From contig NZ_CP109479.1 of the NCBI RefSeq assembly GCF_036227485.1, positions 992,001 to 1,056,000 of the forward strand: a stretch of DNA of 64,000 nucleotides, given 5' to 3'. Made by a program: the position numbers and the translations under genes. The stretch is from Streptomyces sp. NBC_01451. Its GTDB lineage: Bacteria; Actinomycetota; Actinomycetes; Streptomycetales; Streptomycetaceae. Positions 44,565 to 52,260 of the stretch are shown piece by piece (the stretch's first letter is position 1; each line of letters starts with the position of its first letter). The notes under the pieces are model-generated. The model saw nothing but the letters and a program-made list of their open reading frames with translations, searched no databases and was not told the origin of the DNA.

Positions 44565-44738
44565 TCAGTCGACGCTGGGCAGGATGTGGGGCTCGGCGAG
44601 GTCGTCCTCGTAGCCCGCCAGCCGGATCGGGGCCGACCGGGCCCACACGTCGAGGCTGCCGAGCCGGTCGCTTCGGTCGACCGGGGCCGCCGTACGTTCT
44701 TCAGGGCCTTGTTCGAGATTCGTCTTCTCCGGTGTCAC
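44565..44738 (-). CDS. 57-residue protein of unknown function
   Basis: A short gene from GTG 44736-44738 with a near-ideal AAGGAG six nt upstream, ending TGA at 44565-44567 just before a terminator. The product is acidic: TPEKTNLEQGPEERTAAPV, then SLDVWARSAPIRLAGYEDD and a C-terminal AEPHILPSVD. The polar first half and the distinct Trp/Tyr-containing second half recall leader-core layouts of ribosomal peptides, but no modifying enzyme lies nearby and no family was recognised. It could equally be a small partner protein. It has no signal peptide. Confidence 0.55.
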   Translation of the reverse strand: MTPEKTNLEQGPEERTAAPVDRSDRLGSLDVWARSAPIRLAGYEDDLAEPHILPSVD

Positions 44739-45178
44739 CGCGCACTCCTTATGTGTCGGGTCACCCTCAGGACATTCGGGACCAGTCTGATGCCGGCCGC
44801 TCTACGTCCACTCGGGTCTGGGTCAAGAGCAGTAAGGACGCGGTGGCGCCGGTAACGGACCGTGGGTGTGGGTGGAACCCAGTCGTGCTGCCCGTCCGCT
44901 CCAGTATTAACCAAATGAGCGGGCGCCCGCTCGATGGGGTGAAAACAAGGAGTAAAGAACTCAAGTCGCTCAGTGTTCATTCAGCCATAATCTGCGGTTG
45001 TTCGTGAGGTTGAGAGCGGTTTGCGCATCACCCGTACGGCTCAATCGGCGCACCCGCGTACGCCCTTGCCGGAACAGGTTCGGCAGTTCAGCTCCCGTTG
45101 GTCCGCGCGCAAGTCGGCCATGGTCTGCTGGCCGACGGCAACGGCTGGTCCCGCGGCAGGACTCGGGAGGACTGACGT
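44739..45178. other. Gap with relatively AT-rich stretch and palindrome
   Basis: This 440-nt gap is divergent between the 57-codon gene and the HD-like gene. Around 44900-45010 it is clearly less GC-rich than its surroundings. It contains the palindrome at 44917-44932 and a 30-codon reading frame (44915-45007) without a ribosome site, which is not called as a gene. Confidence 0.5.
44917..44932. promoter_or_regulatory. 16-bp perfect palindrome
   Basis: GAGCGGGCGCCCGCTC is a perfect palindrome in an otherwise AT-richer stretch, 179 nt upstream of the 57-codon gene and 247 nt upstream of the HD-like gene. It is a candidate repressor site; the protein is unknown. Confidence 0.4.
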
Positions 45179-45637
45179 ATGGAGCTGCGCGGCGTCGAGG
45201 AGCTGATGGATCTGCTGCACGCCTGCCGGGGCACCCCCGAGCACGGCGGCGGCCCGGCCGGTCCGGTCGATCTTCACCAGCACGCCCTCCAGACGGCGGC
45301 CCTGCTGCGCCGAAGTCGCCCCGCCGACAAGGAACTCCAGGTGGCCGGCCTGGTCCACGTCGTCGGTCGGCTCCTGGCACCCGGCGCCCCCACCCGGCAC
45401 GCCCGGGTCGCCGCGGACGCAGTCCGGCACCTGCTCGGCGAACGGGTCGCCCGCCTCGTACACGACAGCCCCTACGCCACGGACCTGGATCCGTACGTGG
45501 ACGTCGACGCAGCGGCCCTGCGTCAGGCGGACGAGGCCGGCCGGGTCCCGGGCTTCGACGCGGGCGTCCTGGAGGACTGGCGCACCCTGCTGGAACTGGT
45601 CGCGCGGCAGCACTCCCGGCTGGGCGCCGTCGACTGA
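45179..45637 (+). CDS. HD-domain-like protein with altered HD motif
   Basis: 152 residues from ATG 45179 with GGAGGA upstream. The pattern DLHQHALQTAALLRRSRPADKELQVAGLVH resembles PhnZ-like HD enzymes (QHALQTA, then AALLHDIG). At the place of the HD pair this protein has VHVVG, so the Asp ligand is replaced by Val. A later segment (ARVAADAVRHLLGERVARLV) keeps the helical pattern. It may be a non-catalytic relative or may bind metal differently. It precedes the SDR gene at 45693 by 55 nt on the same strand. Confidence 0.65.
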   Translation: MELRGVEELMDLLHACRGTPEHGGGPAGPVDLHQHALQTAALLRRSRPADKELQVAGLVHVVGRLLAPGAPTRHARVAADAVRHLLGERVARLVHDSPYATDLDPYVDVDAAALRQADEAGRVPGFDAGVLEDWRTLLELVARQHSRLGAVD

Positions 45638-45692
45638 ACCCCCTTGCGTCCAGGGGCTGTTGGCTGACGGTTCGTCATGAGACGGTACGCGG

Positions 45693-46493
45693 ATGACGTC
45701 GCCGTACGGACTCGACGGGCGGGTCGCCCTGGTCACCGGGGGCACGCGCGGGATCGGGCTGGCCGTCGCCGGGGCGCTCGTGCGGGCGGGGGCGAGGGTG
45801 TGTGTGACGGCTCGTGACCCAGAGGGGGTGCGGCAGGCCGCCGAGACGCTCGGCGGGGTCGGACTGGCGGGCAGTGTCGCCGATCCGGCACATCTGTCGG
45901 CGTTGACCGAGTTCACACTCGACGCGTTCGGGCGGCTCGACATCGTTGTGAACAACGCGGCGACCAACCAGCCCTACGGCCCGCTCATGGACGCCGACCC
46001 GGCCGCCTGGCGCGAGGCGTTCACGATGAACGTCGAGGCTCCGCTGCGACTGACGCAGTGCGCGTGGCGGGCGTGGATGCGCGACCACGGCGGCACGGTG
46101 ATCAACATCTGCACGGAGGGCGCCACGCACGTCGGCCCCAACATCGGCGCGTACGGCACCAGCAAGGCGGCCCTGCTCCACCTGACGCAACAGCTCGCGG
46201 GCGAACTGGCCCCGAGGGTACGGGTCAACTCGGTCTCCCCCGGCCTCGTCCGGACAGAGCTGGCCCGCTTCGTCTGGGAGCACGGCGAGGACGAGGTCGC
46301 GGGCGGCCTACCACTCGGCCGTATCGGCGAGCCCGAGGACATCGCCCGCGCGGTTCTCTGGCTGGCGTCGGACGCGGCGGAATGGGTGACGGGGACAGAC
46401 CTGTTGGTGGACGGCGGAACCCGCGTCCGCCCAGCACAACCGGCAACGGCATACGCGGTTCATGAACACCTACGGCAGCACAGGCCCACCTAG
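45693..46493 (+). CDS. SDR family oxidoreductase
   Basis: 266 residues. Cofactor motif VALVTGGTRGIGLAVAGAL near residue 12, with VCVTARDPEG after the second strand (Arg suggests NADP). NNAATN follows, then AYGTSKAALLHL with catalytic Tyr and Lys. The usual catalytic Ser region reads NICTEGATHVG, so Thr or a neighbour may substitute. The C-terminal WVTGTDLLVDGGTRV is classical. The substrate is unknown. It probably shares a transcript with the HD-like gene upstream. Confidence 0.88.
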   Translation: MTSPYGLDGRVALVTGGTRGIGLAVAGALVRAGARVCVTARDPEGVRQAAETLGGVGLAGSVADPAHLSALTEFTLDAFGRLDIVVNNAATNQPYGPLMDADPAAWREAFTMNVEAPLRLTQCAWRAWMRDHGGTVINICTEGATHVGPNIGAYGTSKAALLHLTQQLAGELAPRVRVNSVSPGLVRTELARFVWEHGEDEVAGGLPLGRIGEPEDIARAVLWLASDAAEWVTGTDLLVDGGTRVRPAQPATAYAVHEHLRQHRPT

Positions 46494-46560
46494 GGGCGCG
46501 GGGCTGTGTCGATAGCGACTCCGCCGCGTGGGCGCGACCAGCCCCCACCAGCCCCCAGGC
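46492..46560 (+). repeat. Dispersed intergenic repeat, copy 3
   Basis: AGGGGCGCGGGGCTGTG, then CTCCGCCGCGTGGGCGCG and ACCAGCC, closely matches the copy at 7595 but has lost the hairpin arm. It overlaps the stop of the SDR gene and lies before the convergent zinc-ribbon SDR. Confidence 0.6.
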
Positions 46561-46578
46561 GCACGACCCGACCCCCGC

Positions 46579-48090
46579 CTACCACTTACCGGGCGCGTAG
46601 TCCTTCATGAAGACCCCGTACAGATCCTCCCCCGCCTCGCCCCGCACGATCGGGTCGTACACCCGAGCCGCACCGTCCACGAGGTCGAGCGGCGCGTGGA
46701 ACCCCTCGTCGGCCAGCCGCAGTTTGTCGTAGTGCGGGCGCTCATCGGTGATCCAGCCGGTGTCGACCGAGGTCATGAGGATCCCGTCGGTCTGGAACAT
46801 CTCCTGCGCGCTGGTCCGCGTCACCATGTTCATCGCGGCCTTCGCGGCGTTCGTGTTCGGGTGGCCCGCCCCCTTGTACCCGCGCCCGAACACCCCCTCC
46901 ATCGCCGAGACGTTGACGACGTACGCCCGCTTGCTGACCGCGTCGCGCGCCGCCCCGGCCATCGCCGGCCGCAGCTTGCTGATCAGGATGAACGGCGCCG
47001 TGTAGTTGCACAGCTGGGTCTCGAGGAGTTCCACCGGGGAGATCTGCTCGATGGTCTGCACCCAGGTGTTGGTGTCGACGACGTCGGGGAGGAGGCCGCC
47101 CGCGTCGATGGCGGTGCCGTCGAGGTGCCGGGCGACGCTGGCGTTGCCCGCGACCAGGGCGAGATCGGCGACCTTCTGGGCGTCGAGGCCGCTGATCCCG
47201 ACGGGCAGCGCGGCCAGTCCGTCGACCGCGCCGGAGTTGAAGGCGCCGATGACGTGGTGCGCGGGCAGCTCACCGGCCGGCAGCGGGGCGCTCTCCGCGT
47301 CGACCAGCGCGGCGTACGCGGAGGGCAGTCGGCGTACCGTCTGGGTCGCGTTGTTGATGAGGATGTCGAGCGGGCCCTGCTCGGCGATCCGGTCGGCCAG
47401 GGCCACGACCTGTGCCGGGTCGCGCAGGTCGGTGCCGACGACCTCCAGGCGGTGGAGCCAGTCCGCCGAGTCGTCCATCGCCTTGAAGCGGCGGATGGCG
47501 TCCTTGGGGAAGCGGGTGGTGATCGTGGTGTGCGCGCCGTCGCGCAGCAGCCGCAGCGCGATGTACATGCCGATCTTGGCCCGGCCACCGGTGAGCAGGG
47601 CGCGCTTGCCGGTGAGGTCGGTGCGGGCGTCGCGGCGGGCTCGGTTCTCGGCGGCGCAGCTCTGGCAGAGCTGGTGGTAGAAGTAGTCGACCTCCACGTA
47701 GCGCGCCTTGCAGGTGTAGCAGGAGCGCGGGCGCTGGAGTATCCCCGCGATCTGCCCCTCCTCGGTCACCGACGACGGCAGAATGCCCTCGGTCTCGTCG
47801 TCGATGCGCTGGGCGGAGCCGGTCGCCGTGGACTCGGTGACCGCCTTGTCGTGGGCGGTCTTGGAGGCCCGTCGCTCCTGCCTGCGGCGCTGTTTGACCG
47901 TGCGGTAGACACCGGCGGTGGCGCGGCGCACGGCGATGGCGTCGGGGTGGTCGACGTCCAGCTTGTCGAGCTCTTCGAGCACGCTGAGGCAGACGGCCAT
48001 GCGTTCGGGGTCGATGCCGGGACCGTAGGAGACGTCTGCCACGTCGTCCAGGCCGTCCGCGGCCGTCGGGCCGTCCTCTGTCACCGTCAT
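46579..48090 (-). CDS. SDR oxidoreductase with N-terminal helical and zinc-ribbon extension
   Basis: 503 residues from ATG 48088-48090. Residues 1-115 are polar and helical (KQRRRQERRASKTAHDKAV). A CxxC-x16-CxxC zinc ribbon follows (RSCYTCKARYVEVDYFYHQLCQSC, about 122-145). The SDR domain begins near residue 155 (LTGKRALLTGGRAKIGMYIALRLLRDG), with INNATQ, NVSAMEG and HPNTNAAKAAMNM in place of the usual YxxxK, so the catalytic Tyr is replaced. This fused form recurs in actinobacteria. It may act as a carrier or repair dehydrogenase, but the reaction is unknown. Confidence 0.8.
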   Translation of the reverse strand: MTVTEDGPTAADGLDDVADVSYGPGIDPERMAVCLSVLEELDKLDVDHPDAIAVRRATAGVYRTVKQRRRQERRASKTAHDKAVTESTATGSAQRIDDETEGILPSSVTEEGQIAGILQRPRSCYTCKARYVEVDYFYHQLCQSCAAENRARRDARTDLTGKRALLTGGRAKIGMYIALRLLRDGAHTTITTRFPKDAIRRFKAMDDSADWLHRLEVVGTDLRDPAQVVALADRIAEQGPLDILINNATQTVRRLPSAYAALVDAESAPLPAGELPAHHVIGAFNSGAVDGLAALPVGISGLDAQKVADLALVAGNASVARHLDGTAIDAGGLLPDVVDTNTWVQTIEQISPVELLETQLCNYTAPFILISKLRPAMAGAARDAVSKRAYVVNVSAMEGVFGRGYKGAGHPNTNAAKAAMNMVTRTSAQEMFQTDGILMTSVDTGWITDERPHYDKLRLADEGFHAPLDLVDGAARVYDPIVRGEAGEDLYGVFMKDYAPGKW

Positions 48091-48193
48091 CGCGCTGCCG
48101 TTCCCTGGGTCGCCTTCGCGGCGCTCAGACCGCGCCCGCTCTCGAACAGGCGATTTTACGGAAGCCCGGGCCCAGTCACCAAACCCGTGACGA

Positions 48194-49552
48194 TCATGGG
48201 GCCGCGCAGGGGGCGCAGGCGGCGACCAGCGTCTCCACCTCCGCCGACAGCGCGGCGGCGAACCGGTCGAGGTCCGGGACGGCTTCCGCGTCCGCGACGA
48301 GCCCGAAGTGGACCTGCCCGCGGTAGGTCGAGATGGCGACCGCCAGCGACTGCCCCTGGGCGAGCGGGGCGAAGGGGTAGACCTCGGTGAGCGGGTTGCC
48401 GCCGAGCCGGAGGCCGAGGCTGGGCAGCGGCACGCTGGTGACGAGGATGTCGAACCAGAGCCGGGCGGCCTGCTTGACCAGCGGTCCGCCGAACCGGTGC
48501 CCGAGCGGCGGCACATGGTCGGCGAGCAGCGCGACCGCGCCCGCTCCCCGCCCGGGGCCGGCGTCCTTGTTGCGGTCCATGGCCCGGCGTACGGAGTCGA
48601 GGCGCCGGAGCGGGTCCGGGTCGTCGACGGGGAGCCGCATCAGGTATCCGGAGAGCCGGTTGCCCTGCGGATGCGCGGTGCGCGGACGTCGTTTGGAGAC
48701 GGGGATGAGCGCGCGCGGGGTGACTCCCTCGCTCCCGTCGCCGCGCTCGTCGAGCCAGCGGCGCAGAGCCCCCGCGACGACGGCGATGAGTACGTCGTTC
48801 ACGGTGCCGCCGACGGTCTTGCGGACGCGGTGCACCTCGTCGAGGTCGACGGCGACTCCGGCGGTGCGGCGGGTGCCGGTCGGTTCCGCGACGAGTGCGG
48901 CCGACGAGCGGTTGGTGAGGTTGTCGAGGCCCGAGCGGGCGACCGAGGCGCCGATGTCCAGGGCGCGGCCCACGTCGGAGAGGGCGCCGCGTACCAGCCC
49001 GGGCAGCCTGCGGACGTCCGGGAAGAGTCCGGTGGCCGGCTGTTCGGGGCGGGGGCGCGGTTTGGGCAGGTCGAGGGGGTCCATGACGCCGGCGGCGAGG
49101 GTCAGTGCGCGCAGTCCGTCGGCCAGGGCGTGGTGGAACTTGAAGAGCACGGCGAAGGAGGTGCCGTCCTCGCCGGGCAGGACGTGTGCCTCCCAGGGCG
49201 GCCGGCCGCGCTCCAGCGAGCGTTCCATGAGGCGTCCGGCCTCGGCGTGGAAGTCGGCGGTCGGGGCGTGCAGCCGGACGTGGTCGAGCGGGTCGAAGTC
49301 CGGTGCGGTCTCGCGGGTGGCGCCGCCGAAGGCCAGCGGGAGGAGGGGCTGCCAGACGTCCCGGATGCGCATCCGCAGTCCGGGTACGGCGACGGCGCGG
49401 GCGGCGAGCAGGTCGGCCGCGTGGGCTCCGGCGGTGGGTGAGTGGGCCGAGAAGACACCGAGGGCGCCCAGGTGCATGGGGTGCAGGTCGGAGTCGATGT
49501 GCCAGAAAGCCAGGTCGAGGGGGGCGAGCAGGTCCGAGGTCTCAGAGGTCAA
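48194..49552 (-). CDS. Wax ester synthase/diacylglycerol acyltransferase (WS/DGAT)
   Basis: 452 residues if it begins at TTG 49550-49552; a longer in-frame ATG at 49645 would read through a terminator hairpin. The N-terminal SDLLAPLDLAFWHIDSDLHPMHLGALG is the family start. The catalytic HHxxxDG motif is FKFHHALADGLRAL near residue 135. VNDVLIAVVAGALRRWL and NRLSGYLMRLPVDDPDP are further signatures. It esterifies diacylglycerol or fatty alcohol with acyl-CoA at the membrane or lipid body, making storage triacylglycerol or wax. It is probably monocistronic. Confidence 0.88.
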   Translation of the reverse strand: MTSETSDLLAPLDLAFWHIDSDLHPMHLGALGVFSAHSPTAGAHAADLLAARAVAVPGLRMRIRDVWQPLLPLAFGGATRETAPDFDPLDHVRLHAPTADFHAEAGRLMERSLERGRPPWEAHVLPGEDGTSFAVLFKFHHALADGLRALTLAAGVMDPLDLPKPRPRPEQPATGLFPDVRRLPGLVRGALSDVGRALDIGASVARSGLDNLTNRSSAALVAEPTGTRRTAGVAVDLDEVHRVRKTVGGTVNDVLIAVVAGALRRWLDERGDGSEGVTPRALIPVSKRRPRTAHPQGNRLSGYLMRLPVDDPDPLRRLDSVRRAMDRNKDAGPGRGAGAVALLADHVPPLGHRFGGPLVKQAARLWFDILVTSVPLPSLGLRLGGNPLTEVYPFAPLAQGQSLAVAISTYRGQVHFGLVADAEAVPDLDRFAAALSAEVETLVAACAPCAAP

Positions 49553-49591
49553 GGGATCGCTCTCGCGTCGACGACGGGTGAACCAGCAGTC

Positions 49592-49609
49592 AATCGCTAG
49601 TGCGCGATT
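49592..49609. promoter_or_regulatory. Inverted repeat upstream of the WS/DGAT gene
   Basis: AATCGC-N6-GCGATT, perfect 6-bp arms, 40 nt before the TTG start and within an AT-richer promoter stretch that also has TCAAG direct repeats. A dimeric repressor site is plausible. Confidence 0.45.
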
Positions 49610-49649
49610 ACGGTCAAGTACGATCAAGCTACGCTCAGTTAACATCGGA

Positions 49650-49684
49650 TTAAGTCCCACCGCTGCGGAAGCGGTGGGACTTAA
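49650..49684 (-). terminator. Terminator after the GH92 gene
   Basis: A perfect 15-bp stem (TTAAGTCCCACCGCT / AGCGGTGGGACTTAA) with a 5-nt loop, 35 nt beyond the GH92 stop and followed by TCCGATG on the minus strand. Confidence 0.8.
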
Positions 49685-49718
49685 GTGATTTATGAGCTTA
49701 CGTCAGGATGCGAGGGAG

Positions 49719-52031
49719 CTATTTCAGGGCGGGCGGCGCCGCGTCCGGGCCCGTCCCCCAGTCCGACGGCTCCGGCCCGACCGTGAAGTCGAGCGAGCGG
49801 GCACCCCGCAACGTCCCGCTCGTCACATACGTACGGCTGTACGACGACCCGCCGACGGCCACCGACTGGACGTACCGTCGGCTGTCCGACGTACCCGGTG
49901 CCGTGATCGTGAGGGCGCCGAGCGGGTAGTAGCGGGGGTCGAGGGTGAGGTCGACCCGGTCGAAGACCGGAGTGGACAGGCCCCAGGTGTCGTAGCCGGG
50001 CTGCACCGGGAAGATCCCGAGCGCGGACAGGACGTGCCAGGCGGACATGGTGCCCATGTCGTCGTTGCCGGTCATCCCGGTCGGGCCGTCCGTGTAGAGG
50101 GTCAGCGCGGCGTGCACGACCTCGGTCGTCTTCCAGGGCTGGCCGGTGGAGAGATAGGTGTAGGGGGCGGTGAGGTCGACCTCGTTCTGCGGGTTGTACT
50201 TGTCCGCGTTGTAGTAGGCGTACGGGCCGTTCACCCACACCTCGCGGGCCGTCCCGGCCGGGTCCGCCTTCATCCGGTCGTAGGCGAAGAAGGCGTCGAG
50301 CCGGTCATTGGCCGCCTGTCTGCCGCCGAGCAGGTCCACCAGACCCGGCAGATCCTGCGGGACCAGCCACTGGTACTGCCAGGCCGTGCCCTCGTGGAAC
50401 CCCTCGCCCTTCGCCGGATCGGGGTCGCCCGCGAAGGCGCCCGAGCCGTCCCGGGGCCGGAAGAAGCCGGTCGATGGATCGAAGACCTCGCGGTAGCTCT
50501 GGGACCTGGCCGCGTAACGGTCGGCGTCGGCCTCATGGCCCAGCTCACGTGCCATCCGGGCGAGCATCGCGTCGGACAGGGCGTACTCAAGGGTGACGGA
50601 CGCGCCCCAGTGGTAGTCCGAATCGCCGAGCTTGGTGCGCGGGCGGCCCTTGAGATAGGGCGCGAAGCCGTTCTCGATGTACTCCCGGTTGGCCTCGCGC
50701 CCCAGCATGGGCAGCGCGGCGGGCGGCACACCGTCGGCGTTCTTCCGCAGGGCCCGGTACGCCCGCTCCTCGTGCCCGTGCAGCAGGCCCTGCTGGTAGG
50801 CGTGGGTGAGGAACGGGGTGACCGGGTCGCCGGTCATGATGTTGGTCTCGACCGTGCCGTAGCCCCACTTGGGCAGCCAGCCGCCCTCCTCGTCGATCTT
50901 CAGCACCGACAGCGCCATGTCCCGGGCCTCGCGGGGCGCGAGCAGCGACAGGAGCTGCGCCTGGGTGCGGTAGGTGTCCCACAGGGACCAGTTCTGGTAG
51001 TACGTGAAGTCCCGCGCGCGGTGGACCTTCAGGTCCCAGCCGGTGTAGCGGCCGTCGGCATCGCTGCCGATGTTGGGGGCGAGGAAACTGCGGTAGAGGG
51101 ACGAGTAGAAGGTCCGGCGCAGCGTGTCCGAGCCGCCCGTCGTGCCGACGTCGTCGAGGCGCGCCTCCCAGGCTTCCCGGGCCGCCTCCCGTACCTCATC
51201 GAACGGACGTCCGCCCTCGGCGCGCAGGTTGCCGGCCGCGCCGTCCGCGTCGACGTACGACAGGGCGGTGGTCGCCTCGACGGTGCGGTCCCCCTCCGTC
51301 GTGTCGAAGCGGACGTAGGCGCCGTCGGCCCCGGTCCGGGAGCCGCCGGTGACCGTGGTGCCGTCCCAGGTGCCGTACGCCGTGAAGGGCCGGTCGAAGC
51401 GGGTGACCGTGTGGACGGTGTACTGCTTGGTGCCCCGGCAGAAACCGGAGCCGGTGATCGTCGTGCGGACGGTCCGGTCGTCGAGGATCTCGACCCGGTT
51501 CGCCACCTTCGTGTGCAGCGACTGGCCCGCGTTGAGCAGCACGTTGGCCTTCGTGGTCGCCGGGAAGGTGTAGCGCTGCACGCCGGTGCGGGCGGTCGCC
51601 GTCAGCTCGGCGGCGATGCCCGATGCCAGGCCGACCTTGTAGTAGCCGGGGTTCGCCGCTTCGCCCTCGTGGCCGAACTCGGCGGCGTAGGACGCGTAGT
51701 CGGTGCTCGTGATGTCGCCGGTCGTGGGCAGGACCGGCAGGTCGCCGCCGATCCGGCAGCCGACGCCGGAGAGGTGGACGAGGGAGAAGCCCCGGATGCG
51801 GGTCTGGGAGTAGCGGTAGCCGGTCTTGTGCCCGGTGTCGGGCGACAGCTGCACCATGCCGAAGGGCACGGTCGCGCCGGGGAAGGTGTTGCCCTCGTTC
51901 TCCGTACCGATGAACGGGTTGACGAGGTCGGTGAGCCGCTCGTCAAGGGCCTGGGCGGCCGGGGCGGCGAGCGCGCCGGCGAACAGGGCGGCGGCCGTCA
52001 CCGCCCCCGCTGTGCGCAGCGTCCATCTCAC
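49719..52031 (-). CDS. Secreted GH92 alpha-mannosidase
   Basis: 770 residues from GTG 52029-52031 with GGAGG eight nt upstream. It has a signal peptide (RTAGAVTAAALFAGALAAPAAQA). The GH92 pattern starts at VNPFIGTENEGNTFPGATVPFGM and includes YQNWSLWDTYRTQAQLL, KWGYGTVETNIMTGDPVTPF, EGTAWQYQWLVPQD and GNDDMGTMSAWHVLSALG, which carry the catalytic acid and base carboxylates and the Ca2+ site. It is an exo-acting, calcium-dependent alpha-mannosidase outside the cell. With GH29 and GH20 nearby it fits degradation of N-glycans. It is a single gene between two terminators. Confidence 0.9.
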   Translation of the reverse strand: MRWTLRTAGAVTAAALFAGALAAPAAQALDERLTDLVNPFIGTENEGNTFPGATVPFGMVQLSPDTGHKTGYRYSQTRIRGFSLVHLSGVGCRIGGDLPVLPTTGDITSTDYASYAAEFGHEGEAANPGYYKVGLASGIAAELTATARTGVQRYTFPATTKANVLLNAGQSLHTKVANRVEILDDRTVRTTITGSGFCRGTKQYTVHTVTRFDRPFTAYGTWDGTTVTGGSRTGADGAYVRFDTTEGDRTVEATTALSYVDADGAAGNLRAEGGRPFDEVREAAREAWEARLDDVGTTGGSDTLRRTFYSSLYRSFLAPNIGSDADGRYTGWDLKVHRARDFTYYQNWSLWDTYRTQAQLLSLLAPREARDMALSVLKIDEEGGWLPKWGYGTVETNIMTGDPVTPFLTHAYQQGLLHGHEERAYRALRKNADGVPPAALPMLGREANREYIENGFAPYLKGRPRTKLGDSDYHWGASVTLEYALSDAMLARMARELGHEADADRYAARSQSYREVFDPSTGFFRPRDGSGAFAGDPDPAKGEGFHEGTAWQYQWLVPQDLPGLVDLLGGRQAANDRLDAFFAYDRMKADPAGTAREVWVNGPYAYYNADKYNPQNEVDLTAPYTYLSTGQPWKTTEVVHAALTLYTDGPTGMTGNDDMGTMSAWHVLSALGIFPVQPGYDTWGLSTPVFDRVDLTLDPRYYPLGALTITAPGTSDSRRYVQSVAVGGSSYSRTYVTSGTLRGARSLDFTVGPEPSDWGTGPDAAPPALK

Positions 52032-52200
52032 AGGGAAGACCTCCGTCGGCTCGGGCAGATGTCGGGCGGCCCCCGGGAGGCACCCGGGTCCGTGTTCCGG
52101 ATCCGTTCCTCGCCGGGCGTCCCGATCCGCGCCGCGCCCGGCACGGTCACCTCGCGGCCGTACCGCAACAGCCCGTTCGGCTCACTCTCCGGGCCCCGGA

Positions 52201-52248
52201 CACGCGGACGGCCCCGGTGAGCACGGGCTCACCGAGGCCGTCCGCGTG
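52201..52248 (-). terminator. Terminator after glgC
   Basis: Stem of 13 bp (CACGCGGACGGCC / GGCCGTCCGCGTG), one C/A mismatch, then 8 bp (CGGTGAGC / GCTCACCG) with an ACGG loop, 12 nt beyond the glgC stop. The rest of 52032-52200 has no recognised gene. Confidence 0.8.
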
Positions 52249-52260
52249 GATGCATCTGCC

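Noticed and set aside
44735..44980. 81-codon minus-strand frame overlapping the 57-codon gene
   Set aside because: It is in a different frame, has no ribosome site and lacks any family pattern.
44915..45007. A 30-codon frame ending SLSVHSAIICGCS with an S-x-x-S-x3-C motif, like class III lanthipeptide cores
   Set aside because: No ribosome site, overlaps the palindrome, and no LanKC or other modifying enzyme is in the window. Chance is likelier, though a search for lanKC further away would be cheap.
49650..49684. IS200/IS605-like end (subterminal hairpin)
   Set aside because: The hairpin lies just after GH92 and works as a terminator. There is no TnpA or TnpB remnant or target duplication.
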